A stretch of DNA of 24,022 nt from JACJXF01 sp964349045 (lineage in GTDB: Bacteria > Bacteroidota > Bacteroidia > Bacteroidales > GCA-2748055): positions 1-24,022 of the forward strand of contig CAYGFI010000063.1 in the NCBI GenBank assembly GCA_964349045.1, given 5' to 3'. This document shows, piece by piece, positions 6,417 through 14,845 of this stretch. How positions within the stretch are numbered: the stretch's first letter is position 1; each line of letters starts with the position of its first letter. Under the pieces are notes generated by a model that was not told the origin of the DNA, did no database searches, and worked only from the letters and a program-made list of their open reading frames with translations. The translations under genes and the position numbers were made by a program.

Positions 6417-8188
6417 GTGAATTTAATTGCAGCAAGTTCTGAGTTGATCGGGTCACCTTCAACAAGAGTTACGTAAATTTTATGTATGCCAGGAGTATGG
6501 AAATTCATCCAACCAATCGGGAAAGTGCTGAAAATATGCGAGGAGTTTTGTTGATTTTGAATTTTCTCACCTTCATCTGATTCAACCGACCACACCAGTC
6601 GTCCGTTACCAGAGTAATTTAATTCAATATTATAATTACCTGCTTCGAGTACATTCACCTCCCAAATGGCTTTGCTTCCAGGATCCCATTCATGGATATT
6701 CTGTACTGCTTTCCATTCACCGAATTTCTCCATCCATCTTTTGTTCTGGATCTTGCAATGTATTGTATCTGCGAAATGTGTAGTGATCTCAGTAGTCATT
6801 TTTGGATCCAATGCTGGAGTAGTTTCAATATCAGGTTCACCATAGATTTCTAATTCGACAACCGATACAAAATCTTCTTGTTCCTGAGGGGGAAGTTGTA
6901 TTTCCACATATTGCTTTTCCCGGGAATAAGAAACATCTGTTCTTGATTCTCCGTGCAGCAGCTTCAGAGATTTAATTTCATTCTTTAAGCCAGGCAGGTA
7001 CAACTTTCCACATTCCGGCCATTGGTAAACACAGAGATAAAGCTTGTTTTTATTCCGTGTCACATCACCCCAGGGAAGTGCGTGTTGCCATGGAGAGGGA
7101 TATGATCCATAAATTACCTGAGGGTATTTTGAGATCCATTTGCCAGAAGACTGTAGGGTGCGCGAAGCATTTTCAGGGACAGTACCATCTGCTTTTGGAC
7201 CGATGTTTAACATGTAAGTTCCACCCCTTGCTACTGTCGAGATTAATCTTTCAAGTATATCTTCAGGTGATTTCCAGTTCATATCGTACCAGGCATGTCC
7301 CCAAGAATCATTGGTAACATCCACTGCTTCCCAGAGACCTTCAACATTTACGTGTGGGACTTCCATATCACCGAGTGTTCTGTAATCACCCAAGCCGTGT
7401 CCTATTCTTCCGGAAACAAACGCCTTGGATTGATTCTTATGCACCACTTCCATTAGCATCTGTGCATATTCAACGGGCATGTCTCCGGGTGTATCAAACC
7501 ATATCAGGACCATATCACCGTATCGTGTAGTAATTTCCTCAACCTGCGGAAGACATTTATTATGGAAATATTCATCGAATGTGATTGTATCACCTTTTTC
7601 ATCAGTTACAGGGCCACCAGTACCTCCTGGGGCCGTCCAATCCTGATTTTGTGAATAATAAAATCCAAATCCCAAGCCCTCTTTTTTACAAGCATCAGCA
7701 AGTTCTTTCATAGGGTCTCTGGCAAAAGGGCTTGATTCTACAATGTTGAAGTCGCAAACTTTCGAATCATACATGGCAAAACCATCATGGTGTTTGCTTG
7801 TAATAATGATGTACTTCATTCCTGCTCCTTTCGCCAGCTTTACGATAAACTCAGCATCGAAATTCACAGGATTAAATTCTTTGGCAATAGCCTTATATTC
7901 TTCAACAGGGATATCAGCCCTTCGTGAATTCATTATCCATTCACTAATTCCATAATATGTTCTTCCTTCATACTGATTGGCTAACTGGGAATAGAGGCCC
8001 CAATGGATAAACATGGCATAATTCCCTTCTCTGAAAAGTTCTCCCCGATTGGCATCAGCCTCCCGCTTGGGCGCTTCACGTCCACCCCATGTTTGATCAG
8101 TCTTTTGTTGATTCTGTCCATAGGATAAGACAAGGCATATTACGAGACAGAAGAGTGTTGTTGAAAATGATTTATAGAAATTTATCAT
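6368..8188 (-). CDS. GH29 alpha-L-fucosidase, exported
   Basis: 606 aa from the ATG at 8188; an upstream TTG (8233) would overlap SusD-2 and spoil the signal peptide. MINFYKSFSTTLFCLVICLVLSYG is a signal peptide (residues 1 to about 25). The GH29 core shows AMFIHWGLYSQ (58-68), IIITSKHHDGFAMYD (127-141), DMVLIWFDTPGDM (225-237) with the likely nucleophile Asp232, VEGLWEAVDVTNDSWGHAWY (282-301), and MLNIGPKADGTVP (326-338). WFDTPG replaces the commoner WFDG. Residues of roughly 465-590 form a C-terminal beta-sandwich likely to bind carbohydrate (AIWEVNVLEAGNYNIELNYSG at the 507-527 region is typical). It removes terminal alpha-L-fucose from glycans. It is the last gene of the eight-gene block, 23 bp behind SusD-2, and the only hydrolase in it. 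Confidence 0.95.
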   Translation of the reverse strand: MINFYKSFSTTLFCLVICLVLSYGQNQQKTDQTWGGREAPKREADANRGELFREGNYAMFIHWGLYSQLANQYEGRTYYGISEWIMNSRRADIPVEEYKAIAKEFNPVNFDAEFIVKLAKGAGMKYIIITSKHHDGFAMYDSKVCDFNIVESSPFARDPMKELADACKKEGLGFGFYYSQNQDWTAPGGTGGPVTDEKGDTITFDEYFHNKCLPQVEEITTRYGDMVLIWFDTPGDMPVEYAQMLMEVVHKNQSKAFVSGRIGHGLGDYRTLGDMEVPHVNVEGLWEAVDVTNDSWGHAWYDMNWKSPEDILERLISTVARGGTYMLNIGPKADGTVPENASRTLQSSGKWISKYPQVIYGSYPSPWQHALPWGDVTRNKNKLYLCVYQWPECGKLYLPGLKNEIKSLKLLHGESRTDVSYSREKQYVEIQLPPQEQEDFVSVVELEIYGEPDIETTPALDPKMTTEITTHFADTIHCKIQNKRWMEKFGEWKAVQNIHEWDPGSKAIWEVNVLEAGNYNIELNYSGNGRLVWSVESDEGEKIQNQQNSSHIFSTFPIGWMNFHTPGIHKIYVTLVEGDPINSELAAIKFTHIDFGSEQDASLTNK

Positions 8189-8211
8189 ATGTTCTTTCAC
8201 TGGGAAGATTA

Positions 8212-10074
8212 TTACTGAAGTTTTAAATACCAATTCTCTTCATTCATCAGGTGTTCCCTGACTTGCTCTCTCATTGGAGAATCGAATTTAGCAGAAACTT
8301 TATCTGCCAGGTATGCCGGTCCCCTTTTCCTGGCAATACGCATCAGATCGTAGAATCGTTCACCTTCAAAAGCCAGCTCACGGGCTCTTTCATCTTGTAT
8401 TATATCTTCCAGGTATAACTGTTTTTCACTTAAGGAATAGTAATTATAGCCGATGATTTCATTTGTAACGGGATCGTGTCTATAGATTGGATCTGTCAAT
8501 GAGATTGCGCTGTTACCGCTACCAAAACTCACTCTTCCCCTTACACCCAGTTGTTTGCTATTAAGAGCATAGCTTCCGGCATTTAATACATCCAGACTTT
8601 TAGAAACATTAGGTTTAACTATGCCATTTGCATCAGGGAACCGCCATCCTGCATAAATCTCAGCGTAATAGAGATGGATTCCTGCAGCCCGGTAAATAGA
8701 GAAATTGGCATCATGGTCATAGCTATTTTTAAAGAGAGAATACTTGTACACAACAGTATCCAATCCATTCGTAAGTGTATTTACCGCAAGAGTATTTCGT
8801 TTGCGTTTAAGCTCCAGTATTTCTCTAACTTCTGGTACAGTCAACGCTATTCCATTTCTCATATATATATATGAAACACCATAACCTCGAAAAAAATCAC
8901 CTGGCAGACCAATTTTTACTGTATCGAGTATTGTCAAATCCGGAGTCTTACCCAAAATTAGGCTAAAATCTTTCCATTGTGATTCCCATTTCTCTATTGC
9001 AGAACGGGTGGGTTTAAGCATGTATAGGTTAGGCGCCTCATTTGAAAAGAGTAGTTGCAGCTCATTCTGTTGCTGGTAGGACTTATTAAACCAGAGAGTC
9101 ATGATATGTTCATCGGCATCAATCCCTGAAAAGATGTTTTTCCACGAGCTATTACTAAACTTACTATCAAGTCCAAAACGGACAAAGGAACCAACGAGAT
9201 TATTGTATAGCGAATAATACATGATCTGGTCGAAGTGGCTCGCGGCCTTACCGTAATCTCCCAGCTCAAGGTAAATCTGTCCAAGCAAACATTCTTTAGC
9301 AGATCGGTTCCAAATGGTCACATCCCAGGATGGATCACCATTTACCAGATTATGCAGGACACCAACAGCTTTCACTTTTTCGGTGAGCTGGTAGACAATT
9401 GTATCAGCTAAGGCAGGGAGGTCGAGATATATTCGATTCAGAACAACTGTATCTCCATAAATAGTGTCATTATTATAACCATCAGGGCCATACTTAATCC
9501 TCATGGGATTAATAATTGTCATGCTACTTGAAACATATGCATCTATTTCCTCTACAGTTGTTAAAGAAGGCCATATGTAGGGTACTTCCCTGAATATCCT
9601 TACTGCATTAAAATATGCCCAGGCACGCATACATAGCACTTCACCATAGAGACGGTCATATATAGTGACAGCTGTATCCTTTAGAACTTCGGGATGATCC
9701 CTTTCAAGTTGGGTAGAAAGGCGATTACATGCACCTATCAGTCTGTAGAAATTCAATGGAGAAGCATATTTATTGCCTGAAGTTATTTGAAATGTTGCTA
9801 CTTCAAGAAGATCCCGGTCTGCATGATCTGTTACATTGACAAGGTCAGCTCTTACTTCTCCCAGCACAACCAGTTGGCCTACCAATTCCTGCTGCAAGGC
9901 ATATAAACCTAACTCGGCTGCCCTGTATTCATTCCAATCATTGAAATATTTGCTTTCATCTACGATCAAACCCTGATCCGGTTCAAAAAAAGATTCACAG
10001 GAAACCGCCAATAAGCATGCTGCAATTATGAAGTAAATTGACGCGTGAGTTATATATTTTGTTATAATTTTCAT
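8212..10074 (-). CDS. SusD/RagB-family surface glycan-binding lipoprotein (SusD-2)
   Basis: 620 aa from an ATG start, long for a SusD. The lipobox LLAVSC places the lipidated Cys at 26. Typical SusD features are LVVLGEVRADLVNVTDHADRD near residues 68-88, CMRAWAYFNAVRIFREVPYIW in the TPR region, and the closing IIQDERARELAFEGERFYDLMR (558-579). SusD proteins form the outer lid of the SusC pore and bind the incoming glycan. The gene starts 11 bp after SusC-2, the expected pairing. The extra length lies mostly in the middle (about residues 180-520). The specific ligand cannot be read; the following fucosidase suggests a fucosylated one. Confidence 0.93.
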   Translation of the reverse strand: MKIITKYITHASIYFIIAACLLAVSCESFFEPDQGLIVDESKYFNDWNEYRAAELGLYALQQELVGQLVVLGEVRADLVNVTDHADRDLLEVATFQITSGNKYASPLNFYRLIGACNRLSTQLERDHPEVLKDTAVTIYDRLYGEVLCMRAWAYFNAVRIFREVPYIWPSLTTVEEIDAYVSSSMTIINPMRIKYGPDGYNNDTIYGDTVVLNRIYLDLPALADTIVYQLTEKVKAVGVLHNLVNGDPSWDVTIWNRSAKECLLGQIYLELGDYGKAASHFDQIMYYSLYNNLVGSFVRFGLDSKFSNSSWKNIFSGIDADEHIMTLWFNKSYQQQNELQLLFSNEAPNLYMLKPTRSAIEKWESQWKDFSLILGKTPDLTILDTVKIGLPGDFFRGYGVSYIYMRNGIALTVPEVREILELKRKRNTLAVNTLTNGLDTVVYKYSLFKNSYDHDANFSIYRAAGIHLYYAEIYAGWRFPDANGIVKPNVSKSLDVLNAGSYALNSKQLGVRGRVSFGSGNSAISLTDPIYRHDPVTNEIIGYNYYSLSEKQLYLEDIIQDERARELAFEGERFYDLMRIARKRGPAYLADKVSAKFDSPMREQVREHLMNEENWYLKLQ

Positions 10075-10085
10075 TGTTTTTCGTT

Positions 10086-13000
10086 TTACAATCCTACTTT
10101 GATACCAATCATAAAATTCTTTGTAATAGGCATCTGTCCGTAGTCGATACCCTGTTCCATTGTATTGTATGAAACTGCAAATTCGGGGTCATAACCCAGG
10201 TAATTTGTAAAAGTGAGAAGATTTGTAGCAGTAACAAAAAATTCAGCATCTCTGAAAAGGAGGAATTTTTTAGGGATATGACAGCTTAGGGTGATATCTT
10301 TTATTCGCAGGTAACTGCCATCTTCGATCCATCTCGAGGAGAAATCAGCATTACCATTCGGGTCATCCCAGGATGCACGAGGGACGTTAGTTTCGTGACC
10401 TTCATAATGCCACCTATTTAAAACACTTGTGCTTTGGTTTGAAAGGGTTGACATCTTCTCGTTTTGAGAACGCAGGTAATTGTAGATTTTATTGCCGCTC
10501 ACAAATTGAACGGTTCCACTAAGACTCCATATCCCATAGGTGATAGAAGTAAATGCTGCACCAAAAAGATCAGGGATTGGAGATCCAATTATCGTCTTAT
10601 CGAAGTTGTCTATGTATCCGTCCGGCACACCATCAAGACCTGACAGATCAAGAAAACGCGCATCTCCGGCGCCAAATGAAATACCTCTTTCATTTTTTAA
10701 ATTCGCATCAAGCGCTTCCTGTTGTGTACTAAATACGCCATCATACTGGAATCCATAGAAGTTTATAATCGATTCACCTTTTCTGGAAATAAATGACCCA
10801 CCAGTGAAGTCAGTGATGATTTCATCATTTCTGATTTCCAAAATTTCATTTTTGAAGCTTGAAAGGTTCGCACCAATATCCCAATGGAAGCGTCCCTGGG
10901 TAATTAGCCTTGCAAAAGAGCTTATTTCCCAACCCTTATTGCTAATAGAGCCGTTGTTATTGGCCACAGATTTGAATCCTGTATAAAATATCTGGGGGTC
11001 ATAGCTTAAAAGGTGTTCCGTTTTACCGGAAAAGTAATCAAAGGAAATTGATATCCTGTTGGCAAAAAGTGTCAAATCAATCCCCGGGTTCAATTGAGTC
11101 CCGGTTTCAAACCTGAGCGATCTGTCGGATAGGTTACCAGGAACCATTCCGGAAGATTCACGGTAAAGTTTAATCTGATAATACCTCAAATTATCTTCAC
11201 TTCCAATGTCGTCGTTTCCTGCACTACCCCAGGTTAGTCTGAGTTTAAGATCTTCCAACCATGCATAATCCTGCAGGAATGATTCATTTGAAATTCGCCA
11301 TGCGCCGCCAAGAGAATAAAAAAGTCCGAATGGTACTTCCCCAAGCATAATCAGATCATTTACTCCTTCTACTCTGGCGTTTCTCCCAATATTTGAAGAT
11401 GTCTCAGACATAACTCCTGCATGCAGCAGATAACGATCCCTGAAAGTATAATTAAGTTGGCTATACATTCCAAGTCGGTTCCATTTATTGGAGTGCCCTC
11501 CCATTTCCCGCATGTAGCTTGTGCCACTTTGAAGGCTACGGTATTCATCATTCTGGTTCGAATTTTTTGCAATGCCCCAATCTTCCTGAAAATCATTTGT
11601 ATTAAGCCTGAATCCCATTGTGGCAGTGATAAGGTGTTGTTCATTAAAGTCTTTACGATAGGTAATATTATTGTCGTTGTATAATGCCAGGAAGTAGTCA
11701 TTTAGTGCTTTTGCAGCATTATACACATCTCCCCTATAGTATCTCTCCATACCATGATTGGGTAAGAAGATTGACTCATTTAAGGAATTTATATTAATTC
11801 CAACAAGGCTATTCCATTTGAGGTTCTTAGAAATGTCTCCTTCCAGACGTACCGATGTCAGGAAGCGATAATTCTTATTTTTGGCAAAGAATTCATTGAT
11901 TATTACTGAAGGATTGCTTACCCCAAGTTCATCTATATCCGCATAGGTTTTTAGCTGATTTCCTTCAGCATCAAAATCATAGGGGATCATAAATGGATTT
12001 TTATGAAGTGCAGAAAGAATCGCACTTGTTTGCTTAATCCTTGCGGATTCTTCCTGAGTTGAACCGGATCTTGTCAGGTTAGAACTTACAAACAGGCGTA
12101 ACCATTTGAATAGGCTGAATGTACCTACGAAACGCACGTTAAATCTATCGTATTCAGTATTTTTTATAATCCCCTGGTGCCTTAGATATCCAACGGAAAG
12201 GCTATACTTTGCAATCTGATCCCCACCCATAATTCGAAGATAATAATCATTTAAGATACTATTGCTGAAAATCTCATTTTGCCAGTTTGTATTGTTAGCG
12301 TAAACATAATAGCCTGGGTCGGAGGGTTTGATAAACAGGCCAGGATATAAAGTTGGAAAGGTTTCTTCAAGTTTTCCGGAGGAGATCAAAACCTCGTTGG
12401 CCAACGACTTGTATTGAATTGCATTTAATTGCGGAATATTTTCAGGAGATGAACTTGCTCCGGTTCTCAAAGTAAAATCGATTGTTGTTTTAACTTCCGT
12501 TGGTTTCAAAGTCTCGATCAATATCACTCCATTGGTACCTCTTAAACCGTAGGCAGATCCGGCTGAATAATCTTTGAGAACCGTAATGCTGGTGATATCA
12601 TTCGGGTCAAGTGAGGAGAGTGGATTGTAACTGTAACCATCCAGAAGAGGGCTGAAAACGCCCTGTGTTTCCAGAGGCATTCCATCTACCACAAACAAAG
12701 GTTGATTGTTGGTATTCATCGATTTAATTCCCCGAATATAATTCACAGCACCGCTGCCAGGCATCCCGGAACGGTTAACTGAATAGACCCCGGCGATATT
12801 ATTCTGAAAATACTGATCAGTACTTACGTTGGGGACTTTTCGAAAGTTCTGTGGATTGATAGATTGTGCGGAAGAAATAAAATTTCTTTTCGGTTCTTCA
12901 ACAAAAATATTGAGCATTGCATCATCTGATGTAGCCAATTCCGTAGGTGAAAGCATGATCGTGATATTCTCATTCCCATTCAGATACACTCTTTTTTGCT

Positions 13001-13256
13001 TATATATATCAGTAGGAGAAATGGTCAGCCATTGGTATCTGCTGGGAGATGTGATACTGAATATTCCTTCGCTGTCTGTTATTACCGGATCGGTTAACAC
13101 GCCCTCTATACTAACTGAAATGTCAGGAAGAGGGAGCCCCTTTTCATTTAATACCAGGCCATTCACCTGTATCTGTTCCTGAGCAATACAAGTGTATTGC
13201 ATCATACCGTTAAAAAGTATAAGTAGGAAAATTGATATATAATAAAACCTGGACAT
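10086..13256 (-). CDS. SusC/RagA-family TonB-dependent outer-membrane importer (SusC-2), divergent
   Basis: 1056 aa from an ATG start, with a signal peptide (about residues 1-25). Residues 27-105 are a carboxypeptidase-regulatory-like beta domain. The plug follows, with NYIRGIKSMNTNNQPLFVVDG (172-192) and the SusC signature region LDPNDITSITVLKDYSAGSAYG (216-237) then LRGTNGVILIETL. This is a weak form of the usual LKDASAAAIYGSRGANGVILI pattern. No clear TonB box is visible between the N-terminal domain and the plug. The remainder is a beta-barrel ending in MIGIKVGL, a hydrophobic terminal strand as expected for an outer-membrane barrel (no C-terminal aromatic). It imports a glycan with SusD-2. 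It is preceded by fasciclin protein C after 17 bp. Confidence 0.94.
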   Translation of the reverse strand: MSRFYYISIFLLILFNGMMQYTCIAQEQIQVNGLVLNEKGLPLPDISVSIEGVLTDPVITDSEGIFSITSPSRYQWLTISPTDIYKQKRVYLNGNENITIMLSPTELATSDDAMLNIFVEEPKRNFISSAQSINPQNFRKVPNVSTDQYFQNNIAGVYSVNRSGMPGSGAVNYIRGIKSMNTNNQPLFVVDGMPLETQGVFSPLLDGYSYNPLSSLDPNDITSITVLKDYSAGSAYGLRGTNGVILIETLKPTEVKTTIDFTLRTGASSSPENIPQLNAIQYKSLANEVLISSGKLEETFPTLYPGLFIKPSDPGYYVYANNTNWQNEIFSNSILNDYYLRIMGGDQIAKYSLSVGYLRHQGIIKNTEYDRFNVRFVGTFSLFKWLRLFVSSNLTRSGSTQEESARIKQTSAILSALHKNPFMIPYDFDAEGNQLKTYADIDELGVSNPSVIINEFFAKNKNYRFLTSVRLEGDISKNLKWNSLVGININSLNESIFLPNHGMERYYRGDVYNAAKALNDYFLALYNDNNITYRKDFNEQHLITATMGFRLNTNDFQEDWGIAKNSNQNDEYRSLQSGTSYMREMGGHSNKWNRLGMYSQLNYTFRDRYLLHAGVMSETSSNIGRNARVEGVNDLIMLGEVPFGLFYSLGGAWRISNESFLQDYAWLEDLKLRLTWGSAGNDDIGSEDNLRYYQIKLYRESSGMVPGNLSDRSLRFETGTQLNPGIDLTLFANRISISFDYFSGKTEHLLSYDPQIFYTGFKSVANNNGSISNKGWEISSFARLITQGRFHWDIGANLSSFKNEILEIRNDEIITDFTGGSFISRKGESIINFYGFQYDGVFSTQQEALDANLKNERGISFGAGDARFLDLSGLDGVPDGYIDNFDKTIIGSPIPDLFGAAFTSITYGIWSLSGTVQFVSGNKIYNYLRSQNEKMSTLSNQSTSVLNRWHYEGHETNVPRASWDDPNGNADFSSRWIEDGSYLRIKDITLSCHIPKKFLLFRDAEFFVTATNLLTFTNYLGYDPEFAVSYNTMEQGIDYGQMPITKNFMIGIKVGL

Positions 13257-13273
13257 ATATTAAGTTTTTAATT

Positions 13274-14824
13274 CTATAAAGCTGGTATAAGTTTAACAAA
13301 GTCAATATTAAATCCGTTATTGGTGCTTCCTCCTGGTCCAATATATTTAAATCGAACCTTAACATCACCATATTCGGTTAGGTGTTCAACCCAGTAGTCT
13401 CGTGAGTTGAAACCTAAGATTGGAAGTAACCGTGCTCCGGTAACAGAAACAATTGAATTTCTCAGGTCATAATTGTCAAATGAAGTGAGTGTATTGCCGA
13501 ATTTATCCTTGTATTCCAACAATTTATCATTCACATAAACCTCATAAATGCCAGAAGGCCTGTAATTGGTATGCCATTCAAGCCTGTAGCGCATAGGGAA
13601 GAGATTTTTGAAAGTGAATTCCATAGAGTAATCCCCTGCATAGTTTCGATCAAAAGGAATATTTACAAATGATCCTTTTGATGCTCCCTCTGAATAACTC
13701 TTCGTTGGGGCAATAATGGCTCCAGATGTTATTACACCGGACTTCCACGCAAATTTGCCGGCGCCAACGGAATCGATAAGTCCTTCGCCCTCCTGGATAG
13801 AAGTACCGCGGAAGAGTTCATCCTCTATTATAAAATTCCTGTACAAGTAAACCACACCATTGCTACAAATGTACCTTGATTCCGGATCGATATTCGCCGC
13901 ATTTATTTCTACAGTATCTCCGGTTATACTTTGAAGTTTACCTTGCTCCAGGTCACTGTATGATAGGATGCCTTCAAACAGCGCCTTTGAGGTAATATCT
14001 GGAAGAAAAACGTCATTTTGCCAAATTTTAGAAATGTCGGTATAATCTACAATAGATCCTCCTAATCTTACAGCCATATCATTCAAAGCAGAAATGTATT
14101 GCTCCTGGGAGAAAATAATAAGAGTGGCAGCTTTATCCCGAAACTCATGGCTTACCGGGAAATAATCCCGTTCGAAAGTATTTACAGACCCAAAAATTGA
14201 ATCATAAATAGTGTTCCCTGCTTCATTGAATCCAATGGGGGTACTCAAACTTCGATCGAGGTAAACAGAGTCTTTGGAATCAATATAATTCTTGAGTATA
14301 ACACTTCTTTGAGCTGTAAATTCATACAAATTTGGTTTGGGCAGAGCCACTTCAGAAATCTCATAATATTTTCCATTCAGGAAAAGAGGACTGCCATCTT
14401 CCATAGGTATTCCATCATAAGTATAGTCGCTTTCATTAAACTCTACTAATGCATATTTGCCTGAAATAGTAAGCAGCCTCCTCCACTTTTGAACATTCCT
14501 GTCAATAAAAATTGTCTTTGAAATATGATATTGCAGAATAGATTGCATGATATTGCCAGTATCTGTAATCGATTCAAATGCTTTATTGTTAGGAACGAAT
14601 AAGGTGTAAACCAGGCCATCATTAAAAATAGTATCCAGACCATATGCCTGCATTTCTGAAACGAATGTTGAAAAGCGGGGTTCCAACTTAATGGCATCCC
14701 ATAGTTCCATATCGACCTGATCATCATGATTTGAGTAATGATCCTCCCATGGCGGATGGCATGATTGCATTACGAAAATGCAGATCAGCAGTACAGTGCT
14801 AAATATCCCTATTCTATTTCTCAT
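13274..14824 (-). CDS. Fasciclin (Fas1) domain lipoprotein C
   Basis: 516 aa from an ATG start. The lipobox around FVMQSC gives Cys22. A first Fas1 unit covers about 38-165, with the H1-type motif LVYTLFVPNNKAF (71-83) and an ILQYHIS H2-type helix (96-102). A weaker second unit lies at about 172-335 (LIIFSQEQYISAL at 235-247 as degenerate H1). The last 160 residues (355-516) are a predicted beta-sandwich closing with GFNIDFVKLIP. The architecture Fas1-Fas1-sandwich matches fasciclin protein B next to it, though the two are not close copies. Fas1 domains are adhesion modules in surface proteins. Placed immediately before SusC-2, it probably acts as an outer-surface accessory binding protein for that transporter (inference). 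Confidence 0.85.
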   Translation of the reverse strand: MRNRIGIFSTVLLICIFVMQSCHPPWEDHYSNHDDQVDMELWDAIKLEPRFSTFVSEMQAYGLDTIFNDGLVYTLFVPNNKAFESITDTGNIMQSILQYHISKTIFIDRNVQKWRRLLTISGKYALVEFNESDYTYDGIPMEDGSPLFLNGKYYEISEVALPKPNLYEFTAQRSVILKNYIDSKDSVYLDRSLSTPIGFNEAGNTIYDSIFGSVNTFERDYFPVSHEFRDKAATLIIFSQEQYISALNDMAVRLGGSIVDYTDISKIWQNDVFLPDITSKALFEGILSYSDLEQGKLQSITGDTVEINAANIDPESRYICSNGVVYLYRNFIIEDELFRGTSIQEGEGLIDSVGAGKFAWKSGVITSGAIIAPTKSYSEGASKGSFVNIPFDRNYAGDYSMEFTFKNLFPMRYRLEWHTNYRPSGIYEVYVNDKLLEYKDKFGNTLTSFDNYDLRNSIVSVTGARLLPILGFNSRDYWVEHLTEYGDVKVRFKYIGPGGSTNNGFNIDFVKLIPAL

Positions 14825-14845
14825 TTTCCTTTTGTTTCTCTTTTA

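Noticed and set aside
8189..8233. TTG start extending the fucosidase by 15 residues
   Set aside because: It would overlap SusD-2 and place 15 residues in front of a good signal peptide that begins at the ATG at 8188.
8865..8875. Short TA dinucleotide run inside SusD-2
   Set aside because: Only a few units long and within coding sequence; no sign of function.
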